41,615 nucleotides of DNA. Origin: Arcanobacterium sp. (GTDB lineage Bacteria; Actinomycetota; Actinomycetes; Actinomycetales; Actinomycetaceae). The notes beneath the pieces are model-generated. The model did not search any database. It was not told the DNA's origin and was given only the letters and a program-made list of their open reading frames with translations. The translations under genes and the position numbers were made by a program. How positions within the stretch are numbered: position 1 is the stretch's first letter; the number at the start of each line of letters is the position of its first letter. This document shows positions 7,943 to 15,693 of this stretch, one piece after another. The stretch is taken from positions 1 to 41,615 of the forward strand of contig JALELI010000123.1 in NCBI GenBank assembly GCA_022768785.1, given 5' to 3'.

Positions 7943-9394
7943 CTATTTCGTTGTTGTTTCTGGGTTTTCTGAGCTCACTTCTTCATCGAGCATATGATCC
8001 ATCATCTCAGGGTTGATTCGCCCTCTCACGGCAAACCAACCAGCTGCCATCAGCACGATCACCAACACAAAGAGCAGGAGCGTTTTCTGCCCCATTGAAT
8101 CGAATGCCATCGAGACGATGATCGAGAGGAAGAAGAGGATCGCCACAATATTGCTGTATGGAGCCAGCCAAAGCCGGAATTTCGGCCGCTCTTCCAGCCC
8201 TTTCTTAGCGCGATACACAAACACCATATGGCTCACCAACACCGAAATCCAGGTGCCCGCAATGCCAATACCCGCCAGATTCATCACGATCTCAAACGCT
8301 TGGGTGGGATAAATATAGTTAATCGCCACCCCAATCAGCCCTAAGCCAGCTGTGATAGCAATGCCCGCTGCAGGCACTTTGTGCTTATTAAGCCGCTTGG
8401 CAATTGCCGGAGCCTCACCAGCCATCGCCATTGAGCGCAAGGTGCGGCCAGTGGCATAGAGCCCAGCATTGAGCGAAGAGAGCGCTGCAGTGAGCACTAC
8501 GAGCTGCATGATATCGCCCGCATGCGGAATCCCAATGCCCGAGAAGAACGTTACGAACGGTGATTCATCTTTCGAATATGCGCTCCACGGCAATACGAGC
8601 GTCATAAGAATCACAGAACCCACATAGAAGAACGCGATGCGGAAAATCATTGAGTTGATCGCTTTAGGCAACACATCGGTGGCTTTCGCTTCACCAGCTG
8701 CCACTCCCACCATTTCAGTGCCACCAAAGGCATACACCACACCAACTGCCAGGCCCACCATCGGGAAGAGCCCCATTGGGAAAAAGCCGCCATAGTTAGT
8801 CCAGTTATGAATCCCTGCACTGTATTGCGGGCCGGTGGCTGCACCAGTGATAATCGCCCACAGCGCAATCAGCATAAAAATGATAATTGCGGCCACTTTG
8901 ATAGCCGCAAACCAAAATTCAAATTCTCCGAAGAACTTCACGCTCAAAATGTTGAGGGTGAATACGAATGTGAGTGCTAAGAATGCGAGCACCCACTGCG
9001 GAATCACCGTGAGCGCCGCCCAGTAATGCAAGTAAAGCGCCACTGCCGTAATATCAGCCATCACTGTGGTGGCCCAGTCGAGAAAAAAGAGCCAACCGGT
9101 CACATACGCAGCTTTTTCTCCAAGGAATTCACGGGCGTACGAAACGAATGCCCCTGAGGAAGGCCGGCGCACCGATAACTCTCCGAGCGCTCGCACCATA
9201 ATAAAAGCAAAGAAGCCACATACTGCATAGGAGATTGCAAGCGCTGCTCCTCCTTGAGCTAAGCGGCCACCAGCTCCAAGGAAGAGCCCCGTGCCGATTG
9301 AACCACCAATTGCAATCATCGAAATGTGGCGATTTTTCAGAGCCTTAGAATACCCATCGTCTGAGGCGTCATGTGTTCGCACAGTTTCAATCAT
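7943..9394 (-). CDS. ansP: L-asparagine permease, AAT family (APC superfamily)
   Basis: From ATG 9394 the protein has 483 residues and about 12 membrane segments. The start NRHISMIAIGGSIGTGLFLG and the region RPSSGAFVSYAREFLGEKAA followed by WATTVMADITAVALYLHYW resemble E. coli AnsP more than other AAT members. The open frame reaches up to 9547, but ATG 9394 has a GAAAGG ribosome site and homology begins just behind it. The asparaginase gene downstream supports asparagine as substrate. Substrate assignment inside this family is never certain from sequence, so a related amino acid is possible. Confidence 0.87.
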   Translation of the reverse strand: MIETVRTHDASDDGYSKALKNRHISMIAIGGSIGTGLFLGAGGRLAQGGAALAISYAVCGFFAFIMVRALGELSVRRPSSGAFVSYAREFLGEKAAYVTGWLFFLDWATTVMADITAVALYLHYWAALTVIPQWVLAFLALTFVFTLNILSVKFFGEFEFWFAAIKVAAIIIFMLIALWAIITGAATGPQYSAGIHNWTNYGGFFPMGLFPMVGLAVGVVYAFGGTEMVGVAAGEAKATDVLPKAINSMIFRIAFFYVGSVILMTLVLPWSAYSKDESPFVTFFSGIGIPHAGDIMQLVVLTAALSSLNAGLYATGRTLRSMAMAGEAPAIAKRLNKHKVPAAGIAITAGLGLIGVAINYIYPTQAFEIVMNLAGIGIAGTWISVLVSHMVFVYRAKKGLEERPKFRLWLAPYSNIVAILFFLSIIVSMAFDSMGQKTLLLFVLVIVLMAAGWFAVRGRINPEMMDHMLDEEVSSENPETTTK

Positions 9395-9624
9395 GAAACG
9401 CGCCTTTCTATAAATTTGCGCTGCCGCCTTTCGCACCTTCCAGCACGCGCCATGCACGCCACAGCGCAGCACGGGCAGAGCACGAGAGATCGGCCACAGC
9501 AACATAAATGACTGAATCAGTTTAGCGCTTGAGATTTCTCTATCCACTGCTTTTTTACGCCAAAATCACGCGACATTTCCGACCTTTTAACCGCTTTCAC
9601 CAATAGTGGAGCATTTTGAAATAT

Positions 9625-9653
9625 CCTCATCACTGCGCTCGTTTATGATGAGG
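9625..9653. promoter_or_regulatory. Inverted repeat upstream of the aspartate exchanger
   Basis: CCTCATCA (9625-9632) and TGATGAGG (9646-9653) form a perfect 8-base inverted repeat separated by 13 bases, ending 27 bases before the start of the downstream gene. It could be an operator dyad or a leader hairpin in the divergent region between ansP and the exchanger. Confidence 0.45.
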
Positions 9654-9680
9654 TAAGCACGCACGAAAGGAAACCTCGCT

Positions 9681-11249
9681 ATGGCCGCACTGCTCGCCGC
9701 TTCCCCGCTAATGACTATCTTTTTCGTGGTGGCATTAGGGGCGATTTTAGGAGCCATTCCTTTCGGCCCTCTGCGTTTTGGCGCAGCCGGAGCGCTTTTT
9801 GTGGGGCTCGCCGTGGGATTCTTTGTGCCTGAGCTAGGCTCGCAGCTAGCCATCGTGCAACAAGTTGGGCTCGCGCTCTTTGTGTATACTGTTGGGCTCA
9901 CAGCTGGGCAAACGTTCTTTGCAGATCTCAAGCGCCAATGGGTTATTATGCTTGCTTCACTCGGAGCATTAGTGCTGGCTGCAGGAGTGGCGCTCGGCGG
10001 CGCACAGCTCTTACACCTCCCTATAGATCTCATCTCAGGCATCTATTCAGGCTCGCTCACCACCACCCCAGCACTCGCTGCAGCGAGTGCTATCACTGGC
10101 TCATCAGCTCCGGCTGTGGGATATTCGCTGGGCTATCCCGCTGGAGTTGTGGTTGGCATCATTATCGTAGCTATGATCGTGAACCGTGCTTGGCCAGGCA
10201 AACGTGATACCCCTTCCTTATCTGGGCAACAGCTGAAAGCCGTGACGGCGTTTGCCACCCACGATGTGAATATGCGTAACGTTCCGGGCTGGCTCGATCA
10301 ACGTATCAAGATGAGCTACGTGCGCTCTGGAAATTCCACTCGAGTGCTCGCCCCCGGAGAAACTCTCCACACAGACGATCAAGTTGTTGTGGTGGGGCTG
10401 CCTACAGACGTAGATGCCGCCGTCACCGCAATTGGCTATGCCATGCCCGGCCACCTAGCCGATGATCGCTCTATCGTGGATTTTGGGCAATTCCTAGCCT
10501 CCCGCCCTGCGATCGCCGGTAAAACAATTGCAGAGCTCAATCTTGCAGCTCGATTTGGAGCTGTTATCACGCGGATTGCGCGCGGGGATTTAGAGCTACT
10601 CGCTGCCGATGACGCCCACGTTGAGCTTGGCGATCGACTGTGGGTGGCATACCCACGCGACGAAGCGCGTCACCTGGCCGAGTTTTTTGGAAATTCGCGC
10701 ACCCGCGTGGCAGAGATTGATGCGATCGGGCTGGGATTAGGGATTGTGGCCGGCGTGCTGCTCGGTATGGTGCAATTTTCACTTCCCGGCGAATCGAGCT
10801 TTGCCTTAGGATCAGCAGCAGGCCCGCTAGTGGTAGGCACTATTTTGGGATATTTACAGCGCACCGGCCCGCTGGTATGGCAACTCCCGCAAGAGGCCAA
10901 TCTCACTGTGCGCCAAATGGGGTTGCTGCTCTTTTTAGCGTCTACAGGTATTGCCTCTGGCCCGGCTTTTGCCCAAACGGCATTCACCACTACAGGAGCA
11001 CTCTCTATCGGATTGGGAGTGGTGGTAGCAGCCGTGGCTATGAGTACGATGGCGCTCGCTGGAAAATTTTTGGGAATGTCTGCTCAGCGCACTGCTGGCA
11101 CTATGGCTGGAATCTTAGGCCAGCCCGCTTTGCTGTCATTCGCACAAACGAGAACCTCCGATGAACGAATTGAATCAGGCTACGCAACAATTTTCGCACT
11201 GGGAATCGTTGCAAAAATTCTTATTGTTTCAGTGATTCTCATGTTCTAA
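9681..11249 (+). CDS. Aspartate:alanine exchanger (AAE) family transporter
   Basis: The 522-residue protein has two hydrophobic halves (about 1-180 and 350-522) separated by two RCK-C/TrkA-C domains (about 205-260 and 290-340), the architecture of AspT and the YidE/YbjL group. The N-terminal half contains LFVYTVGLTAGQTFF and SLTTTPALAAASA, typical of the repeats of this family. AspT exchanges aspartate for alanine and, with aspartate decarboxylase, builds proton motive force; no decarboxylase is in this window. It has an AAAGGAAA ribosome site and is divergent from ansP and ansA, so exchange of aspartate made from asparagine is an attractive role (inference). Confidence 0.85.
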   Translation: MAALLAASPLMTIFFVVALGAILGAIPFGPLRFGAAGALFVGLAVGFFVPELGSQLAIVQQVGLALFVYTVGLTAGQTFFADLKRQWVIMLASLGALVLAAGVALGGAQLLHLPIDLISGIYSGSLTTTPALAAASAITGSSAPAVGYSLGYPAGVVVGIIIVAMIVNRAWPGKRDTPSLSGQQLKAVTAFATHDVNMRNVPGWLDQRIKMSYVRSGNSTRVLAPGETLHTDDQVVVVGLPTDVDAAVTAIGYAMPGHLADDRSIVDFGQFLASRPAIAGKTIAELNLAARFGAVITRIARGDLELLAADDAHVELGDRLWVAYPRDEARHLAEFFGNSRTRVAEIDAIGLGLGIVAGVLLGMVQFSLPGESSFALGSAAGPLVVGTILGYLQRTGPLVWQLPQEANLTVRQMGLLLFLASTGIASGPAFAQTAFTTTGALSIGLGVVVAAVAMSTMALAGKFLGMSAQRTAGTMAGILGQPALLSFAQTRTSDERIESGYATIFALGIVAKILIVSVILMF

Positions 11250-11295
11250 TCCCTCACTGCTCTAGCGCCTACAATCGCGCTAGCCCCTAAAGGTA

Positions 11296-11443
11296 GGCAT
11301 TCACGCACCTGGGAAAGGAACCAATTCCACCACCAGCAGGAGCCGACCAAAGGGCATTCACGCACCTGAGGGAAAGCAGCCCGAGCCGAAAGCGGCCCGG
11401 GTGGCGGCTACGGCTAGAGGGCGTTCACGCACCTGAGGGAAAA
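11296..11443. repeat. Three spaced direct repeats, core GC(A/G)TTCACGCACCTG
   Basis: Copies lie at about 11296-11317, 11352-11376 and 11418-11443. The consensus AGGGC(A/G)TTCACGCACC continues with TGAGGGAAAG. Copies two and three are closest to each other; copy one lacks GA in the middle. Spacing is 56 and 66 bases, and the units are not palindromic. A role as regulator binding sites for the downstream operon is possible but unproven. Confidence 0.75.
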
Positions 11444-11550
11444 GACAGCACACTGTTTAAATGCTGGTATAGAGCCATTTCTGGCGCACCGTTCAAAATT
11501 GACGCCGCGGATATTCCTGTGAATCTGTGCGCCTAATCACTTTTGCCTCT

Positions 11551-11556
11551 TATAAT
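11551..11556 (+). promoter_or_regulatory. Consensus -10 box of the SCP2/transketolase operon
   Basis: TATAAT sits 39 bases before the GTG start of the first gene. The -35 region about 17 bases upstream (around 11528) is poor, so an activator may be needed; the three repeats and the 11498 motif are upstream candidates. Confidence 0.45.
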
Positions 11557-11594
11557 ACGGGTATTGTGCAGATTAGACACAACGAGGTGATCCT

Positions 11595-12410
11595 GTGAAC
11601 CAAAAAACTATGGCTGCTATTAATATGCGCGCCGTGCTGCGCGCGCTGAGCAAATTGCCCACCTTAGATTCCACAGCTGCCGCATTGGTGCAGCACGCTC
11701 CTATCACCGTTCAGTTTTCGGCCTCTGGCGTTGCCACTGTGCGCCTGATACTCGGCAACGGAAAGGTGCAATTTTTCTCCGGAGCTGGCCCTGCCGATAT
11801 GAAATTGGCGTTTCCCGCTCCCGTGATGGTGAACAAAATGTTTGAGGGGAAAGGCGCTCCGATCCCCACGAAAGGCTTAACAAAGCTGAAATATCTCACG
11901 GGCCCTTTCACTGAGCTCACCGATAGGCTCTCCTATTTCTTGCGCCCCACTCCAGAGTTACTAGCGGATCCTGAATATGCGCGGATTAACTCTATTCTCA
12001 CCCTGCACGTGGCCGCCTACGCCACCGCAGAGGTGGGAAATCACGATCCTAAAGGAATCTCAGTGGCCAAAGGTATGCATAATGGCGTGATCGTACTGGG
12101 AGTAGAAGGAGCCGCGCTGCCGGAGGCGGAAGCTACTGGCGATGCTGCCTCTTCCAAGCTGGCCCTCACTCTCGTGGTGCACGATCACCACATGCGCGTG
12201 GTAGACGGCGAAAACCGCAAAGAAGCTGGCCCAGATGGCCGCTTCGCACACATGACGTTTGCAAATCTGAACGCCGCCGGGCAAGTGCTGCGCGGCGAAC
12301 TCGCCTCTTACCCAGCAATTGGCCGCGAGCTATTACACCTCGGTGGCTATATTCCACTGCTCGATTCAGTGAATAAGCTCCTCGGCGTGGTTCCATTCTA
12401 TCTCAGCTAA
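11595..12410 (+). CDS. SCP2 sterol-binding-like protein, first gene of operon
   Basis: This 271-residue soluble protein begins at a GTG with a GAGGTGAT ribosome site. The first half (about 35-125) has the SCP2/alkyl-sulfatase-C pattern: strands around VTVRLILGNGKVQFFSG-like sequence, then ADMKLAFPAP, VNKMFEGKGAPIP and a helical end. The second half (about 185-271: MRVVDGENR, FAHMTFANL, LRGELASYPA, LLHLGGYIPLL) repeats the order strand, strand, buried helix, so I read two tandem SCP2-like modules. SCP2 folds bind sterols, fatty acyls or other hydrophobic molecules in a tunnel. It is a diverged paralogue of the gene at 15693 in the same operon. No catalytic motif is seen; a carrier or substrate-presenting role is inferred. 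Confidence 0.7.
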   Translation: MNQKTMAAINMRAVLRALSKLPTLDSTAAALVQHAPITVQFSASGVATVRLILGNGKVQFFSGAGPADMKLAFPAPVMVNKMFEGKGAPIPTKGLTKLKYLTGPFTELTDRLSYFLRPTPELLADPEYARINSILTLHVAAYATAEVGNHDPKGISVAKGMHNGVIVLGVEGAALPEAEATGDAASSKLALTLVVHDHHMRVVDGENRKEAGPDGRFAHMTFANLNAAGQVLRGELASYPAIGRELLHLGGYIPLLDSVNKLLGVVPFYLS

Positions 12411-12449
12411 CCTCCGCGATTCGGCCCATAATTTTAGAAGGATTATCAG

Positions 12450-13724
12450 ATGAAAACGTATACACACACAAAGAGCACTGAGCTATACGAGCGGGCCACG
12501 CACGTGATTCCCGGGGGCGTGTACGGGCACCTTGGCCCGGCGGAAGGCGTATTCACTCCGATTTCGGCATACCCACTCTTCGGGCAGCGCGCCCAAGGTA
12601 GCTACTTCTGGGATATCGACGGCAATAAATACCTCGACCTCATGTGTGCCTATGGCCCTAATATTCTCGGATACAACGATCCCGATGTGGACGCAGCTGC
12701 GCTTGCCCAGCTGAAACTCGGTAACTGCACCACAATGCCCAGCGAATTGCTCGTGGAGCTCGCAGAGCTTCTCACGAGCACAGTAGATATGGCCGACTGG
12801 GCTTTCTTCGCTAAAAATGGCGGCGATGTCACTAACTTCGCACTTATGGTGGCACGCGCAGCCACCGGCCGCGAAAAATTCATCGCACAAGGAGGCGGCT
12901 ATCACGGTGTGATCGGGTGGACCCAAGGATATGGAGCTCCCGGCGTCACCCGTGCAGATGTGAGCGATAAAATCGTAGTGGATTTTGGCGATGTGGCCGC
13001 AGTAGAGCGTGCTGTAGCCAAATACCGCGGAGAAATCGCCGCATTTATCTCCACTCCGTACCATCACCCCATATTTGAAGACAACCGTCTGCCCGAGCCG
13101 GGCTACTGGCAGAAGATCCGCAAGATCTGCGATCGTGAGGGCATTGTTTTAATTATTGACGACGTGCGCTGCGGCTGGCGGCTCGACACCCACGGCTCTG
13201 ACGCCCATTATGGCTTCACAGCTGATCTTGAGTGTTTCTGCAAGGCCCTCGCCAATGGATACAACATTTCCGCACTGTGCGGGCGCGAAGATCTGAAAGA
13301 TGCTGCCGCGAGTGTGATGTACACTGGTTCGTACTGGATGAGTGCCGTTCCTATGGCTGCTGCTATCGCCTGCATTAAAAAGATGAACGAGATTAACTCT
13401 GCTCGCTACTGCACCGAGATGGGTATTAAACTCACCGATGGTTTGAAGAATGTGGCAGCCGAGCATGGATTCGATTTCCACGTGAGTGGCGAGCCGAGCA
13501 TGTTTTTCATGCGCACTGCCGGGCTCGACGGCAAAGCAGACCCCAATTTCTTGCTACACCAGGCATTTGTGTCTGAATGTGTGAAACGCGGGCTGTTTAT
13601 GGTAAACCACCACAACCATTTCATTAACTGCTCACTCACTGATGCAGATATCGATTTTGCGCTCACAGTGGCTGACGAGGCGTTCCAGATCGTGCGCTCA
13701 CGCGCTAAGAAGATTCTCAGCTAA
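12450..13724 (+). CDS. Class-III PLP aminotransferase (GSA aminomutase-like)
   Basis: The 424-residue protein has the fold-type I, class-III signature: the PLP-binding region AKNGGDVTNFALMVARAATG, a GGGYHGV segment, Asp237 in IIDDVRCGWR and the Schiff-base lysine K265 in CFCKALANGYN. It is closest in pattern to glutamate-1-semialdehyde aminomutase and related sugar or omega aminotransferases. The usual DEV.TGFR reads DDVRCGWR. No other haem gene is nearby, so a haem role is unlikely. The ribosome site AGAAGGA precedes ATG 12450; the gap to the first operon gene is 39 bases and to the transketolase N gene 93 bases. A role in aminating a keto or aldehyde compound made or used by the transketolase is inferred. 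Confidence 0.85.
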   Translation: MKTYTHTKSTELYERATHVIPGGVYGHLGPAEGVFTPISAYPLFGQRAQGSYFWDIDGNKYLDLMCAYGPNILGYNDPDVDAAALAQLKLGNCTTMPSELLVELAELLTSTVDMADWAFFAKNGGDVTNFALMVARAATGREKFIAQGGGYHGVIGWTQGYGAPGVTRADVSDKIVVDFGDVAAVERAVAKYRGEIAAFISTPYHHPIFEDNRLPEPGYWQKIRKICDREGIVLIIDDVRCGWRLDTHGSDAHYGFTADLECFCKALANGYNISALCGREDLKDAAASVMYTGSYWMSAVPMAAAIACIKKMNEINSARYCTEMGIKLTDGLKNVAAEHGFDFHVSGEPSMFFMRTAGLDGKADPNFLLHQAFVSECVKRGLFMVNHHNHFINCSLTDADIDFALTVADEAFQIVRSRAKKILS

Positions 13725-13817
13725 TCCTCGCCCGGCAGTTACTGCACTTGGCACACGCTGTTCCCCACCGCAGTAGGTGCCCCTCAGAAATATCGCAACT
13801 AAGCAAAGGAGCTCACA

Positions 13818-14681
13818 ATGCCTCTCACGGCAGCTGAACACATAGAATTAGAAAAAATAGCTAACCGGCTGCGAAAGCTCACTCTCGATACCGTGAATTG
13901 GGCAGGCGGTGGCCACATTGGCGGAGCATTGAGCGCGATGGACGCCCTCGCCGTGCTCTATCACCACACCCTCAATTTCTCAGCTGAGCAGATGGACGAT
14001 CCAAACCGCGATCGTTTCGTGCTTTCGAAAGGGCACATCGGCGTGGGCATGGCACCCGTGCTCGCTGATCTTGGGTGTTTCCCAAAGGAGTGGCTACAAC
14101 ATTTTTCCCGCATCGGCTCTAAGCTCGGCATGCACCTTGATTCCAATAAAGTGCCCGGCCTAGAAGTGAGTGCTGGATCGCTTGGCCACGGGCTCTCGAT
14201 GGCTGTGGGGCTGGCGCTTGGCGCACGCTATCAGAAGCAGAGCTGGCGCACTTACTGCATGATGGGTGATGCCGAAACTGATGAGGGATCGATCTGGGAA
14301 GCAGCGATGAGCGCGGCGCACTACAAGCTCGACAACCTCTGCGGCATCGTTGATGTGAACCACGCTATGATTGATGGCTTCACAAAAGATGTGATGAATT
14401 TGGAGCCTTATCCCGATAAATGGAGAGCCTTCGGGTGGCACGTGATCGAAGTAAAGGGCAACGATATCCCAGCTCTGGTGGCCGCATTCGACGAGGCAGC
14501 CACCGTGAAAGAGCAGCCCACAATGGTGCTGATGGACACCGTCAAAGGTGAGGGTATCGATTTTATGGAGGGCGATTACACCTGGCACTACGGCTCAGTA
14601 GACGAAGAGAAATACACGAAAGCTTCTGAGAGCCTCGATCGGCATTTGGCCAAGCGGCTTGCGAATGTGAAGGGAGAATGA
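13818..14681 (+). CDS. Transketolase-like N-terminal subunit (TPP-binding)
   Basis: The 287-residue protein is the N-terminal half of a split transketolase. The TPP/magnesium motif starts GDAETDEG (G150, D151) and ends VDVNH (N181); most relatives read GDGE and VDYN. Active-site histidines corresponding to those of E. coli TktA are present: GGHIGG (H33), FVLSKGH (H73) and GMHLDSNK (H106). It has an AAAGGAG ribosome site. The next gene, the C-terminal half, starts one base after the stop, so the two are translationally coupled and should form a heterotetramer. Ordinary pentose-phosphate transketolase, DXS-like and the steroid desmolase DesA are all in this superfamily; the operon context argues against simple central metabolism. 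Confidence 0.9.
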   Translation: MPLTAAEHIELEKIANRLRKLTLDTVNWAGGGHIGGALSAMDALAVLYHHTLNFSAEQMDDPNRDRFVLSKGHIGVGMAPVLADLGCFPKEWLQHFSRIGSKLGMHLDSNKVPGLEVSAGSLGHGLSMAVGLALGARYQKQSWRTYCMMGDAETDEGSIWEAAMSAAHYKLDNLCGIVDVNHAMIDGFTKDVMNLEPYPDKWRAFGWHVIEVKGNDIPALVAAFDEAATVKEQPTMVLMDTVKGEGIDFMEGDYTWHYGSVDEEKYTKASESLDRHLAKRLANVKGE

Positions 14682-14682
14682 G

Positions 14683-15693
14683 ATGGCAGGCGGATTAACG
14701 TATACATCAATTGACGCCGTGAACCTCACCACCGCGGAGGTGTATGGGCAAACGCTTGTAGAAATCGGCAAGAATGATCCAAAAGTGGTGGGCTTGAGCG
14801 CCGATCTCGCTAAATCCACAAAAATCGCTGTGTTCCAAAAGGCTTTTCCCGAGCGGTTCTTCAACTTTGGCATCGCAGAGCAAAACATGTTTGGCGCGGC
14901 CGCTGGCCTAGCCAAATCCGGCCTTACCCCATTCGTATCAACGTTTGGAGCTTTCGCCGCGCTGCGCTCATGCGAGCAGATTCGCACCGATATCTGCTAC
15001 CAGAATCTGAATGTGAAGATCATCGGCACCCACAGTGGCCTCAGCTTTGGCGCCGCTGGCACCACTCACCACGTAACCGAAGACATCGCGATTCTCCGCT
15101 CGTTCGCAAATCTCACGCTGATGTGCCCAGCCGACGGCCTGGAGGCCGCTTACTGCGTGCAGGCCGCCTACGAGCACAAAGGCCCCGTGTATATCCGTTT
15201 GAATCGCGGCTTCGATCAAGTGGTGTATCGCGATGAGATCCCGAGCTTTGAGTTCGGTAAAGCAAATGTGCTGCGCGAGGGCACAGATCTCACCTTTATT
15301 GCCACAGGCACCGGCGTATGGAGAGCATTGCAGGCTGCCGATGCACTCGCTAAAGACGACGGCCTCTCCGTGCGAGTGTTGGATATTCACACTCTCAAGC
15401 CAATCGATGAAGAAGCGATTACGAAGGCAATCACCGAAACCCGCCGCATTATCACTGTGGAGGATCACAATGTGATTGGTGGGCTCGGCACTGCGGTGGC
15501 TGATGTGGGAGCTACCACCCGCAAAGGCTTTGTGCTAAAGAAGCTCGGAGTGCCTGATGAGTTCTCAGTGATCGGCCTACCAGAAGACCTCTACTCCCAT
15601 TATGGCTACGACGAAAATGGCTGCATCGCAGCTGCGCGCGAAGTGATGAGCCTCGATTTCGAGGAAGACGACGATTGGGAAGATGAGTTCTGA
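14683..15693 (+). CDS. Transketolase-like C-terminal subunit with altered acceptor motif
   Basis: The 336-residue protein carries the pyrimidine-binding and C-terminal transketolase domains. Glu66 in FGIAEQNM is the catalytic glutamate that activates TPP, and H117 and H129 match the two conserved active-site histidines. The normally invariant GEDG.TH motif reads GAAGTTHH, so the position of E. coli Asp469, which contacts substrate hydroxyls, is Ala125. This suggests a changed substrate, possibly a less hydroxylated or hydrophobic ketol. The C-terminus is acidic (EEDDDWEDEF). The gene starts one base after its partner's stop and overlaps the next gene's ATG (TGATG), so all three are coupled. 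The fold is certain and the substrate unknown. Confidence 0.9.
   Translation: MAGGLTYTSIDAVNLTTAEVYGQTLVEIGKNDPKVVGLSADLAKSTKIAVFQKAFPERFFNFGIAEQNMFGAAAGLAKSGLTPFVSTFGAFAALRSCEQIRTDICYQNLNVKIIGTHSGLSFGAAGTTHHVTEDIAILRSFANLTLMCPADGLEAAYCVQAAYEHKGPVYIRLNRGFDQVVYRDEIPSFEFGKANVLREGTDLTFIATGTGVWRALQAADALAKDDGLSVRVLDIHTLKPIDEEAITKAITETRRIITVEDHNVIGGLGTAVADVGATTRKGFVLKKLGVPDEFSVIGLPEDLYSHYGYDENGCIAAAREVMSLDFEEDDDWEDEF

Larger units (their letters stand above)
11250..11594. other. Intergenic region with three dispersed repeats and operon promoter
   Basis: No gene is seen. It holds three copies of a roughly 24-base direct repeat (separate entry), ATTGACGCCGCG at 11498-11509 (also found in the ceramidase leader), a TATAAT box at 11551-11556 and the GAGGTGAT ribosome site before GTG 11595. 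Confidence 0.55.

Noticed and set aside
9395..9547. N-terminal extension of the asparagine permease frame up to 9547
   Set aside because: No homology, no membrane pattern expected for the family, and ATG 9394 has a good ribosome site.
12450..13724. hemL (glutamate-1-semialdehyde aminomutase) proper
   Set aside because: The fold and active site agree, but the operon contains no haem genes and the signature DDVRCGW differs; a specific haem role is not supported.
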